Assembly (NCBI RefSeq): GCF_902686445.1
Contig: NC_062221.1
Span: 33,744,575 to 33,808,574, forward strand
Reading direction: 5' to 3'
Length of the DNA stretch: 64,000 bases
Origin: Sciurus carolinensis
Lineage: Eukaryota; Chordata; Mammalia; Rodentia; Sciuridae
Every line of letters begins with the position of its first letter. Positions within the stretch are counted from its first letter, which is position 1. This document shows, in pieces, positions 48,146-58,086 of the stretch. Position numbers and translations under genes: made by a program. The notes under the pieces are model-generated. The model was not told the DNA's origin and made no database searches. It saw nothing but the letters and a program-made list of their open reading frames with translations.

Positions 48146-49487
48146 ACAAAAGAGGTGAAAGACCTCTACAATGAGAACTACACAACACTAAAGAAAGAAA
48201 TTAAAGAAAACCTTAGAAGATGGAAAGATCTCCCATTTGGATAGGCAGCATTAATATTGTCAAAATGGCCATACTACCAAAAGTGCTATACAGATTCAAT
48301 GCAATTCCAATTAAAATCCCAATGACGTACCTCACAGAAATAGAGCAAGCACTCATGAAATTCATGTGGAAGAATAAGAAATCCAGAATAGCTAAAGCAA
48401 TCCTCAGTAGAAAGAGTGAAGCAGGGGGTATCACAATACCAGATCTTCAACTCTATTACAAAGCAATAGTAACAAAAACAGCATGGTATTGACACCAAAA
48501 TAGACAGGTAGATCAATGGTACAGAATAAAGGACACAGAAACAAACCCTAATAAATACAGTTTTCTCACCTAGAGAAAGGTGGCAAAAACATGCAATGGA
48601 GAAAAGATAGCCTCTTCAAAAATTGATGCTGGGAAGACTGGAAATCCATATGCAGCAGAATGAAACTATACCCCTATCCCTCACCCTGCTCAAAACTCAA
48701 CTCAAAATGGATCAAGGGCCTTGGAATCAGACCAGAAAAACTGTATCTTATAGAAGAAAAAGTAGGTCCAAATCTTCAACATGTTGGCTTAGGATCAAAC
48801 TTCCTTAACAGTACTCCCATAGCACAAGAAATAAAAGCAAGAATCGATAACTGGGATAGATTCAAACTAAATAGCTTTCTCTCAGCAAGGAAACTATCAG
48901 CAATGTGAACAGAGAGCCTACAGAGTGGGAGAAAATCTTTGCCACTCACACTTCAGTTAGCGCACTAACTTCCAGAATATATAAAGAACTCAAAAAACTC
49001 TACACCAAAAATACAAACAACACAATCAACAAATGGGCTAAGGAAATGAACAGACACTTCACAAAAGAAGATCTATAAGCAATCAACAGATATATGAAAG
49101 TATGTTCAACATGTCTAGTGATAAGAGAAATGCAAATCAAAACTACCCTAAGATTCCATTTCACCCCAATTAGAATGGCAATTATCAAGAATACAAGGAA
49201 CAATAGGTGTTGGCGAGAATGTGGGGAAAAAGGTACACTCATACATTGCTGATGGGGTTGCAAATTAGTGCAGCCACTGTGGAAAGCAGTGTGGATATTC
49301 CTTAGAAAACTTGGAATGGACCCACCATTTGACCCAGCTATCCCACTCCTTGGCCTATACCCAAAGGACTTAAAGTCAGCATACTACAGAGATACAGCCA
49401 CATCAATGTTCATTGCTGCTCAATTCACAATAGCCAGATTGTGGAACCAACCTAGATGTCCTTCAATTGATGAATGGATAAAGAAAC

Positions 49488-49537
<50 letters not shown>

Positions 49538-49918
49538 CCACATACACACCATGGAATATTACTCAGCCATAAAGAATAATAAAATTATGGCATTTGCAGA
49601 CAAATGGATAAAATTGGAGAATATCATGCTAAGTGAGATAAGCCAATCTCAAAAAACCAAAGGACAAATGATCTTGCTGATCAACAGATGATGATACATA
49701 ATGGGGATTGGGAGGGAGGCAAAAATGGAGGAAGGAGGGACTGTATAGAGGGAAAAGAGGGGTGGGGGGAAGGAAAAAGTAACAGAATGAATCAAACGCC
49801 ATTACCCTATATAAATGTATGATTACACAAATGGTATGTCTCTACTTCATGTACAAACAGAGAAACAAGTTGTACCCCATTTGTTTAAATAAAAAAATAT
49901 AGAATTTCATAAAAATAA
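48146..49918 (+). mobile_element. 5'-truncated L1
   Basis: Aligns with 56381 to the 3' end of the full-length L1. ORF2 C-terminal text is clear ([39 protein letters not shown]) but broken by stops and frameshifts, for example a TGA in place of the Trp/Tyr codons after 48490. The 3' UTR lacks the TTAGGG block of the younger copies. The end is an A-rich stretch at about 49890-49918. No convincing target duplication was found. It contains an (AT)n at 49493-49530. Confidence 0.92.
49493..49530. repeat. (AT)n microsatellite inside L1
   Basis: Expanded at the place where the full-length copy reads 'catatttatacaatgg'. Confidence 0.9.
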
Positions 49919-50234
49919 AACAGGTTGTTACTTTAATATTAAATATGCATTTAGAGTAATTTTAATTCAAGATATACTTATGAACTGCCTAATTAACCAT
50001 ACAGATGAAAAACATCAATGAAAGTGAATTTTTAAGAAAAATAAAATCATCTATGAGGACATAGAAATTCATTATCTATAATTTTGTTTCCCTTTTTTGA
50101 CTTTTATCCTGGAAAGAATTATCTCTGCAAATTTCAAAATCACTCATGTGCTTTTAATGGCTATTTTAAATTTGTAATTTGTACACCAAGTTTTCAACAA
50201 CTAATGCAATAGGACTATCATCATCCATTTTTGC

Positions 50235-50490
50235 TTTTATAACAAAAGTGAGTCCGATGGGTCATTTTTAAAAAGGGAAATGTATTACCACACGTTCTAG
50301 AGGTGGAGCAATCCAAGATTAAAGATCATCAGATTTGATGTCAGAGAAGTCTTATTTCTCATGAACGTTGCAGTCCGTGTTTTCTCACAGGAGAAGAGCA
50401 GTAGGGCCCCCTTGAGCCTCTCCTATACGGGCAGTCATTCTTTACGTGGGTGTTCTGCCCTACACCAACATTTGGGCCACAGTGAAGTCT
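50235..50490 (-). mobile_element. MaLR-type LTR, eroded
   Basis: 'cacacgttctagaggtggag', 'aatccaagattaaagatcat' and 'aacatttgggccacagtgaa' fit a reversed MaLR/MST LTR. Confidence 0.5.
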
Positions 50491-50659
50491 AAACAATTGA
50501 CTCCATTTATTATTTTTTAGAGAATTTCACATTAATAATAGGTTTTATCGACAAGATACAGTAAAAATAGAAGAGAAAATGTAAATATTTTGTATCGCGT
50601 TACCCGCTTTGGGTGTGTTTGTCCTTTTTATTAATGTTTTATAAATAAATGAATATTGT

Positions 50660-50905
50660 GCATATTATTTTTGCTGTGATAACAGAGTTACTGAAACTGG
50701 GACATTTCTTAAGGATAGAACTGTATCGTGTCACAGTTCTGAAGGCTGGGACGTTTCAGATCAAGGGTTCACTACCTGGCAAGGGCCTTCTTGCCATGTC
50801 ACAGAAGGACAAGAGAGAGAACCAACACTCGAAAGTCCTGTTCATAAAGAATTAAATGTACCTATAAGGGCGAAATGTTCATAACCTAATTGTCTTGTAA
50901 AGAGT
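50660..50905 (-). mobile_element. MaLR-type LTR, eroded
   Basis: 'gctgtgataacagagttact', 'cacagttctgaaggctggga' and 'agatcaagggttcac' fit a reversed MST/MLT1-type LTR. Confidence 0.55.
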
Positions 50906-50989
50906 TCATATTAATTATGCTATAATTATAATTAAATTTAATATTTTATAATATTTTTGATATTGTGTCATAGATATCATTTCATACCT

Positions 50990-51322
50990 GTACATACAGC
51001 TATTTTATTCCTTTTGTAAGTTCAAAACATTTCATTGTACAGTTAAATTTACAACTTACTAAATTAAATTCCTGTATATGAATATTTGGTGTTTCCAGAA
51101 ACTTGCTATTATGAAAAAGGCTGCAATGAATATCAATTAATGAATTTTTTTTTCCTTTGTATGTGCCTAAAAGCAAATTCCTGGACCAGAGAGCATATTT
51201 TTTTGTAATTTTGGTATAAATTACCAATTGTACTCCAAAAAGGCTATACCAATTTATGTTTCTTCCATCAATGATGAGAGTATTATGTTCCCATGGTCTT
51301 ACCAGAATATTAATAACTTTTT
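50990..51322 (-). mobile_element. Old L1 relic, left part, split by the young L1
   Basis: 'caattgtactccaaaaaggc' and 'ataccaatttatgtttcttc' are the reversed C-terminal ORF2/3' region of an old L1. It continues at 58126 beyond the inserted young element. Confidence 0.55.
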
Positions 51323-51339
51323 AAAAATGGTTAGTTAGG
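51323..51339 (+). repeat. L1 target-site duplication, left
   Basis: AAAAATGGTTAGTTAGG, repeated exactly at 58109-58125. It is preceded by TT, so the cleavage site reads TT/AAAA, the usual L1 endonuclease target. Confidence 0.9.
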
Positions 51340-51567
51340 ACAGCCAGCTTCTCCAGGTTCTCGGAACGGAACTGGCCGGCTAGAGAGAGCCTGTCTGAAC
51401 AGAGCACGCTCCGAGTCCCGGAGTTGCTGCAGTGCAGTGTACTCCTGCAAAGAACCAGCGGAGAGCCTCGATCTGCAGTCAGCCTCAGGGATAAGGTCAG
51501 GGCAGCCGGAGACCTCTTCAGGCGGCTCTGCCTACTCCGGCTGCGGGCTCTCTTCACGGGGCGATCC

Positions 51568-51579
51568 AAGATGGCGGCC
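51568..51579 (+). promoter_or_regulatory. YY1-type site, monomer 1
   Basis: AAGATGGCGGCC; identical site in each monomer at a 459-bp spacing. Confidence 0.65.
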
Positions 51580-52026
51580 TAGAGGGAGACTGCACCCCCG
51601 GTCGCTCCAGAACCCAGGAGTTAAGAAGGGGAGGCATTGAGAGACTCGGACTGAAGTGGAGCCACGGGTGAGTCTGCCCACTGGGTAAAGCTCGGCCCGG
51701 GTGGCAGGCCCAGATAGAGGTGGCTTATCGGAGCCGGGCAGGGCAGCTAGAGTCATCCACAGGCAGTCCTGCGCACTCCGGTGGTGGGCCCCGCCCACAC
51801 AGCCAGCTTCTCCAGGTTCTCGGAACGGAACTGGCCGGCTAGAGAGAGCCTGTCTGAACAGAGCACGCTCCGAGTCCCGGAGCTGCTGCAGTGCAGTGTA
51901 CTCCTGCAAAGAACCAGCGGAGAGCCTCGATCTGCAGTCAGCCTCAGGGATAAGGTCAGGGCAGCCGGAGACCTCTTCAGGCGGCTCTGCCCACTCCGGC
52001 TGCGGGCTCTCTTCACGGGGCGATCC

Positions 52027-52038
52027 AAGATGGCGGCC
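52027..52038 (+). promoter_or_regulatory. YY1-type site, monomer 2
   Basis: AAGATGGCGGCC at the same place in the second unit. Confidence 0.65.
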
Positions 52039-52485
52039 TAGAGGGAGACTGCACCCCCGGTCGCTCCAGAACCCAGGAGTTAAGAAGGGGAGGCATTGAG
52101 AGACTCGGACTGAAGTGGAGCCACGGGTGAGTCTGCCCACTGGGTAAAGCTCGGCCCGGGTAGCAGGCCCAGATAGAGGTGGCTTATCGGAGCCGGGCAG
52201 GGCAGCTAGAGTCATCCACAGGCAGTCCTGCGCACTCCGGCGGTGGGCCCCGCCCACACAGCCAGCTTCTCCAGGTTCTCGGAACGGAACTGGCCGGCTA
52301 GTGAGAGCCTGTCTGAACAGAGCACGCTCCGAGTCCCGGAGCTGCTGCAGTGCAGTGTACTCCTGCAAAGAACCAGCGGAGAGCCTCGATCTGCAATCAG
52401 CCTCAGGGATAAGGACAGGGCAGCCGGAGACCTCTTCAGGCGGCTCTGCCCACTCCGGCTGCGGGCTCTCTTCACGGGGCGATCC

Positions 52486-52497
52486 AAGATGGCGGCC
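52486..52497 (+). promoter_or_regulatory. YY1-type site, monomer 3
   Basis: AAGATGGCGGCC in the unit nearest ORF1. Confidence 0.65.
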
Positions 52498-52716
52498 TAG
52501 AGGGAGACTGCACCCCCGGTCGCTCCAGAACCCAGGAGTTAAGAAGGGGAGGCATTGAGAGACTCGGACTGAAGTGGAGCCACGGGTGAGTCTGCCCACT
52601 GGGTAAAGCTCAGCCCGGGTGGCAGGCCCAGATAGAGGTGGCTTAGCAGAGCCGGGCAGGGCAGCTTGAGTCTTCCCAAGGTAGTCTTCCACACTCCGGC
52701 AGTGGGCTCTTCCCAC

Positions 52717-52954
52717 ACGGCCAGCTGCACGGTGCAGGCCCACAGTGAGAGCATTTCCGCACAGAGCCAGTTCCAAAACGTGGAACCAGTAGGGGGCTAG
52801 GGGCAGTATTCTTCGAATGAGCTGCTTTATCAGATTCCTCCAAGACATCAGGCTGCTGAAGGCTGGGAGGTGATACACTGGAAATCTACTGGGACACTAT
52901 AAGCCAATAGTGGAAAACTGCAATATCTCAGGGTCCCACTGACAACTGACCATT
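52717..52954 (+). promoter_or_regulatory. L1 5' UTR tether
   Basis: Unique 5' UTR part between the last monomer and the ORF1 ATG, matching the tether of the minus-strand L1. Confidence 0.75.
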
Positions 52955-53260
52955 ATGAGAAAACAAGGGAAGAAAATGTCCCAAACAAACCTAGATACTA
53001 CATCAATAAAACCCAATGACAGCAGAGCAGAAGAAATGTCAGAAAGGGAGTTCAGAATGTACGTAATTAAAACGATCAGGGAAGCTAATGAGGAGATGAA
53101 AGAGCAAATGCAGGCATTGAAGGAGGAGATGAAAGAGCAAATGCAGGCATTAAATGATCGCACCAATCAACAGTTAAAAGACCAAATACGGGAAGCAAGA
53201 GATCATTTCAATAAAGAGTTAGAGATACTGAAAAAAAACCAACTGAAATCCTTGAAATGA
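52955..53260 (+). CDS. L1 ORF1, upstream frame (N-terminal region)
   Basis: It begins at the ORF1 ATG and encodes 101 residues: a basic start, a Ser/Thr/acidic stretch, the SEREFRMYVIKTIREA segment and the beginning of the trimerising coiled coil. The coiled coil includes a 33-bp direct duplication (53090-53122 and 53123-53155; EEMKEQMQALK). The frame closes at TGA 53258-53260, which overlaps the ATG of the next frame. An A AAA AAC heptamer in the right phase lies 18 bases upstream of the stop. ORF1 proteins form trimers that coat L1 RNA in cytoplasmic particles; this segment lacks the RNA-binding domains. Confidence 0.85.
   Translation: MRKQGKKMSQTNLDTTSIKPNDSRAEEMSEREFRMYVIKTIREANEEMKEQMQALKEEMKEQMQALNDRTNQQLKDQIREARDHFNKELEILKKNQLKSLK
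53233..53239 (+). other. In-frame A AAA AAC heptamer at the ORF1 split
   Basis: Codons AAA AAA AAC of the upstream ORF1 frame. A -1 slip here leads straight into the downstream ORF1 frame (next codons CCA ACT GAA), bypassing the TGA. The eight-base A run is 53231-53238. Confidence 0.6.
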
Positions 53261-54000
53261 AGGAAACAATAAACCAAGTTAAAAACTCCATAGAAAGCAT
53301 AACCAATAGGATAGAACACCTGGAAGACAGAACCTCAGACATTGAAGACAAAATATTTAACCTTGAAAACAAAGTGGAACAAACAGAGAAGATGGTAAGA
53401 AATCATGAACAGAATCTCCAAGAACTATGGGATATCATGAAAAGGCCAAATTTGAGAATTATTGGGATTGAGGAAGGCTTAGAGAAACAAACCAAAGGAA
53501 TGAACAATCTATTCAATGAAATAATAACAGAAAATTTCCCAAATCTGAAGAACGAAATGGAAAACCAAGTACAAGAGGCTTATAGAACTCCAAACATACA
53601 AAATTACAACAGACCCACACCAAGGCACATTATTATGAAAATACCTAACATACAAAATAAAGACAGAATTTTAAAGGCCGCGAGAGAAAAGAATCAAATT
53701 ACATTCAGAGGGAAACCAATAAGAATATCAGCAGATTTTTCAATCCAGACCCTAAAAGCTAGAAGGGCCTGGAACAACATATACCAAGCCCTGAAAGAAA
53801 ATGGATGCCAACCAAGAATCTTATACCCAGCAAAACTTACCTTCAAATTTGACGATGAAATAAGATCCTTCCATGATAAACAAAAGCTAAAGGAATTTAC
53901 AAAAAGAAAGCCAGCATTACAGAACATTCTCAGCAAAATATTCCATGAGGAAGAGATGAAAAACAACGATGCAAATCAGCAACAGGAGGCGCTAGCCTAA
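53257..54000 (+). CDS. L1 ORF1, downstream frame (coiled coil, RRM, C-terminal domain)
   Basis: 247 codons in the -1 frame relative to the N-terminal part. Residues about 1-50 continue the coiled coil (heptads around NRIEHLEDRTSDIEDKIF). The segment RPNLRIIGIEEG starts the RNA-recognition-type domain, and RISADFSIQTLKARRAW and QPRILYPAKLTF lie in the C-terminal nucleic-acid-binding domain. The frame is open to its normal stop, 31 bp before ORF2. It corresponds almost residue for residue to the minus-strand copy. If joined to the upstream frame by a slip, the product would be of normal ORF1 size. Started at its own ATG it would lack the N-terminal coiled-coil part. Confidence 0.85.
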   Translation: MKETINQVKNSIESITNRIEHLEDRTSDIEDKIFNLENKVEQTEKMVRNHEQNLQELWDIMKRPNLRIIGIEEGLEKQTKGMNNLFNEIITENFPNLKNEMENQVQEAYRTPNIQNYNRPTPRHIIMKIPNIQNKDRILKAAREKNQITFRGKPIRISADFSIQTLKARRAWNNIYQALKENGCQPRILYPAKLTFKFDDEIRSFHDKQKLKEFTKRKPALQNILSKIFHEEEMKNNDANQQQEALA

Positions 54001-54031
54001 AGGAATAGCCAAATAAAGGAGAAACCAAATC

Positions 54032-55552
54032 ATGTCAAAAACAAATATGAGTCAATTGACTGGGAATACAAATCATATCACAATAATAACCCTGAATGTT
54101 AATGGCCTGAATTCATCAATCAAAAGACACAGACTGGCAGATTGGATTAAAAAGAAAAATCCAACAATATGCTGCCTGCAAGAGACACATCTCATAGAAA
54201 GAGACACCCATAGACTAAAGGTGAAAGGATGGGGAAAAACATACCATGCACACGGACACAGCAAAAAAGCTGGAGTATCCATCCTCATCTCAGATAATGT
54301 GGACTTCAAACCAAAACTAGTCAGAAGGGATAAAGAAGGACATTACATGCTGCTTAAGGGAAGCATAAATCAGCAAGACATAACAATCATAAATATCTAT
54401 GCCCCGAACATTGGCTCATCCACGTACGTCAAACAAATCCTTCTCAATTCCAGAAATCAAATAGACCACAACACAATAATACTAGGCGATTTTAACACAC
54501 CTCTCTCACCACTGGATAGATCGTCCAAACAAAAATTGAATAAAGAAACTATAGATCTCAACAACACAATCAGCAATTTAGACTTAACGGACATATATAG
54601 AATATACCATCCAACAAAGAATGAATACACTTTCTTCTCAGCAGCACATGGATCCTTCTCTAAAATAGACCATATTTTATGCCACAAAGCTACTGTTAGT
54701 AAATACAAGAAGATAGAGATACTACCTTGTACTCTATCAGATCATAATGGATTGAAATTAGAAATAAATGACAGAATAAAAAACAGAAACTTCTCCAATA
54801 CCTGGAGACTAAATAATACACTATTATATGATGAATGGATAACAGAAGACATCAGGAGGGAAATAAAAAAATTCTTAGAAGTAAACGAGAACAAAGACAC
54901 ATCATATCAAAATCTCTGGGACACTATGAAAGCAGTACTTAGAGGAAGATTTATTTCATGGGGTGCATTCAAAAAAAGAAGTAGAAATCAACAAATAAAC
55001 GAGTTAACACTACAGCTCAAAGCACTAGAAAAAGAAGAGCAGACCAATACCAAAAGTAGTAGAAGACAGGAAATAGTTAAAATCAGAGCCGAAATCAACG
55101 AAATCGAAACAAAAGAAACAATCGGAAAAATTAATAAAATAAATAGTTGGTTCTTTGAAAAAATAAATAAAATTGATAAACCCTTAGCCACACTAACAAA
55201 GAGAAAGAGGGAGAAAACTCAAATTACTAAAATTCGGAATGAACAAGGAAACATCACAACAGACACGAGTGAAATACAAGACATAATTAGAAGCTATTTC
55301 GAAAATCTATACTCCAACAAAACAGAAAACCTTGAAGACATCAACAAATTTCTAGAGACATATGAACTACCTAAACTGAACGAGGAGGACATACACAACT
55401 TAAATAAACCAATTTCAAGCAATGAAATAGAAGAGGTCATCAAAAGCCTACCAACAAAGAAAAGTCCAGGACCAGATGGGTTCTCAGCCGAGTTCTATAA
55501 AACCTTTAAAGAAGAGCTCATTCCATACTCCTCAAACTATTCCATGAAATAG
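54032..55552 (+). pseudogene. L1 ORF2, first part (endonuclease, RT start), frameshifted
   Basis: 506 codons are open from the ORF2 ATG. Residues about 1-240 are the apurinic-type endonuclease with LNVNGLN (Asn), QETHL (Glu), LGDFNTPL (Asp/Asn) and SDHNG (catalytic His) motifs all present. Next come the linker and the beginning of the reverse transcriptase domain ([14 protein letters not shown]). The frame is lost at about 55529, where this copy reads 'cattccatactcc' and the minus-strand L1 'cattccaatactcc', a 1-base deletion, so it ends prematurely at 55552. The endonuclease itself looks intact. Confidence 0.93.
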
Positions 55553-55679
55553 AAGAGGAGGGAACCCTACCAAACTCGTTCTATGAAGCCAATATCACCC
55601 TGATACCTAAACCAGACAGAGACACATCAAGGAAAGAAAATTTCAGACCAATATCCTTAATGAACATCGATGCAAAATT

Positions 55680-57878
55680 CTCAACAAAATTTTAGCAAAT
55701 CGCATACAAATATATATTAAAAAAATAGTGCACCACGATCAAGTGGGTTTTATCCCAGGGATGCAAGGTTGGTTCAACATTCGGAAATCAATAAATGTCA
55801 TTCACCATATCAACAGACTTAAAGTTAAGAATCACATGATTATTTCAATAGATGCAGAAAAAGCATTTGATAAAATACAGCATCCCTTCATGCTCAAAAC
55901 ACTAGAAAAAATTGGGGTAATGGGAACATTCCTAAACATTATAAAGGCCATCTACGCTAAGCCCATGGCTAATATCATTCTAAATGGTGAAAAACTGAAA
56001 GCGTTCCCCCTAAAAACTGGAACAAGGCAGGGATGCCCTCTTTCACCGCTTCTATTCAACATCGTCCTTGAGACTCTAGCCAGAGCAATCAGACAAACCA
56101 AAGAAATTAAAGGGATACGAATAGGAAAAGAAGAACTCAAACTATCCCTGTTCGCTGATGACATGATTATATATTTAGAGGAACCTGGAAATTCCACCAG
56201 AAAACTTTTAGAACTCATAAGTGAATTCAGTAAAGTAGCAGGTTACAAGATCAATGCTCATAAATCCAATGCATTTTTATACATAAGTGATGAATCTTCA
56301 GAAAGAGAAATTAGGAAAACTACCCCATTCACAATAGCATCGAAAAAAATAAAATACTTGGGAATCAATCTCACAAAAGAGGTGAAAGACCTCTACAATG
56401 AGAACTACAGAACACTAAAGAAAGAAATTCAAGAAAACCTTAGAAGATGGAAAGATCTCCCATGTTCCTGGATAGGCAGAATTAATATCGTCAAAATGGC
56501 TATACTACCTAAAGTTCTATACAGATTCAATGCAATTCCAATTAAAATCCCAATGATGTACCTCGCAGAAATAGAGCAAGCAATTATGAAATTCATCTGG
56601 AAGAATAAAAAACCTAGAATAGCTAAAGCAATCCTCAGTAGCAAGAGCGAAGCAGGGGGTATTGCAATACCAGATCTTCAACTCTACTACAAAGCAATAG
56701 TAACAAAAACGGCATGGTATTGGTACCAAAATAGACAGGTAGATCAATGGTACAGAATAGAGGACATGGACACAAACCCAAATAAATACAATTTTCTCAT
56801 ACTAGACAAAGGTTCCAACAATATGCAATGGAGAAAAGATAGCCTCTTCAACAAATGGTGCTGGGAAAACTGGAAAACTATATGTAATAGAATGAAACTA
56901 AACCCCTATCTCTCACCCTACACAAAACTCAACTCAAAATGGATCAAGGACCTCGGAATCAGACCAGAGACCCTGCATCTTATAGAAGAAAAAGTAGGTC
57001 CAAATCTTCAACTTGTTGGCTCAGGATCAGATTTCCTTAACAGGACTCCCATAGCACAAGAAATAAAAGCAAGAATAAACAACTGGGATAGATTCAAACT
57101 AAAAAGCTTTCTCTCAGCAAAGGAAACTATCAGAAATGTGAAGAGAGAGCCTACAGAGTGGGAGAATATCTTTGCCAACCATACCTCAGATAGAGCGCTA
57201 ATTTCCAGAATCTATAAAGAACTCAAAAAACTCTACACGAAGAATACAAATAATCCAATCAACAAATGGGCTAAGGAAATGAACAGACACTTCACAGAAG
57301 AAGATGTACAAGTAATCACCAGATATATGAAAAAATGTTCAACATCCCTAGTAATAAGGGAAATGCAAATCAAAACCACCCTAAGATTTCATCTCACCCC
57401 AATTAGAATGGCGATTATCAAGAATACAAGCAACAATAGGTGTTGGCGAGGATGTGGTGAAAAAGGAACACTCATACATTGCTGGTGGGGTTGCAAATTA
57501 GTGCAACCACTCTGGAAAGCAGTGTGGAGATTCCTCAGAAAGCTTGGAATGGAAACACCATTTGACCCAGCTATCCCACTCCTTGGCCTATACCCAAAGG
57601 ACTTAAAATCAGCATACTACAGAGATACAGCCACATCAATGTTCATTGCTGCTCAATTCACCATAGCCAGATTGTGGAACCAACCTAGATGCCCTTCAGT
57701 TGATGAATGGATAAAGAAACTGTGGCATATTTATACAATGGAATATTACTCCGCAATGAAGAATGATAAAATTATGGCATTTGTAGGCAAATGGTCGAAA
57801 TTGGAGAATATCATGCTAAGTGAGATAAGCCAATCTCAAAAAACTAAAGGACAAATGATCTCGCTGATAAGCGGATGA
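55680..57878 (+). pseudogene. L1 ORF2, second part (reverse transcriptase, C-terminal domain)
   Basis: After a second 1-base deletion (about 55677, an A run of 4 against 5 in the minus-strand L1) the frame is open for over 720 codons to the normal ORF2 stop. It carries the reverse transcriptase with [20 protein letters not shown] and FADD (56151-56162), then the thumb and C-terminal region with the cysteine motif [18 protein letters not shown] (from about 57441). Together with the first part, ORF2 would be about 1282 codons, the usual L1 size. The two deletions leave a stretch of about 150 bp in a third frame. Both lie in or beside short A runs, so a base-calling error is possible. Confidence 0.93.
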
Positions 57879-57910
57879 GGACATATAATGGGGGGTGGGA
57901 GGGGCTAGCA

Positions 57911-57939
57911 TTAGGTTTAGGGTTAGGTTTAGAGTTAGG
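57911..57939 (+). repeat. Degenerate telomere-like repeats in L1 3' UTR
   Basis: About five TTAGGG-type units (TTAGGT, TTAGGG, TTAGGT, TTAGAG, TTAGGC). A better-preserved array is in the L1 at 63843-63878. Confidence 0.85.
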
Positions 57940-57990
57940 CTAAGGAGAGCAGTAAGAATGAAGGAAAGAAGGACTGTGTAGAGGGAAAAG

Positions 57991-58036
57991 AGGGGTGGGA
58001 GGGGTGGGAGGGGTGGGAGGGGTGGGGGGGAGGGGA
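57991..58036 (+). repeat. G-rich tract, G-quadruplex-prone
   Basis: Tandem 9-bp 'aggggtggg'-type units with at least eight G runs of three or more. G-rich 3' UTR tracts are common to mammalian L1s. Confidence 0.85.
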
Positions 58037-58083
58037 AAAATATAATAAACATCATTACCCTATGTAAACGTAAACAAAATAAA

Positions 58084-58086
<3 letters not shown>

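Larger units (their letters stand above)
51340..52716 (+). repeat. L1 promoter monomers, short type (three 459-bp units)
   Basis: Units start at 51340, 51799 and 52258 with 'acagccagcttctccagg'. The first two are exactly 459 bp. The third runs into the tether at about 52716. They are GC- and CpG-rich and almost identical. Because 459 is a multiple of three, reading frames persist from unit to unit. Confidence 0.95.
51532..52848 (-). other. Long antisense open frame through the L1 promoter
   Basis: Starting from an ATG at 52846-52848 in the tether, 438 codons are open on the strand opposite to L1, through two full monomers and part of a third. The stop (TAG, 51532-51534) comes from a single C-to-T change in the first monomer; the other units read through this point. 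The predicted product is a Pro/Ser/Arg-rich repeat without a known domain. The minus-strand L1 has a related frame (plus strand, open from 3514 to 4203), but there the same upstream ATG at 3421 is followed by TGA at 3511. Human L1 has an antisense ORF0, which is much shorter and unrelated as far as I can see. GC-rich repeats are poor in stops, so this may be chance. Confidence 0.3.
57879..58086 (+). other. L1 3' UTR
   Basis: Follows the ORF2 stop. Contains a TTAGGG-like patch, a G-rich tract and a short AT-rich end before the A-tail. Confidence 0.9.

Noticed and set aside
51340..52716. CRISPR-like or satellite array
   Set aside because: The three long near-identical units sit directly upstream of L1 ORF1 and are L1 promoter monomers.
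54073..57000. Several 60-90 codon frames antisense to ORF2
   Set aside because: Shadows of ORF2, repeated in each L1 copy without any independent coding sign.
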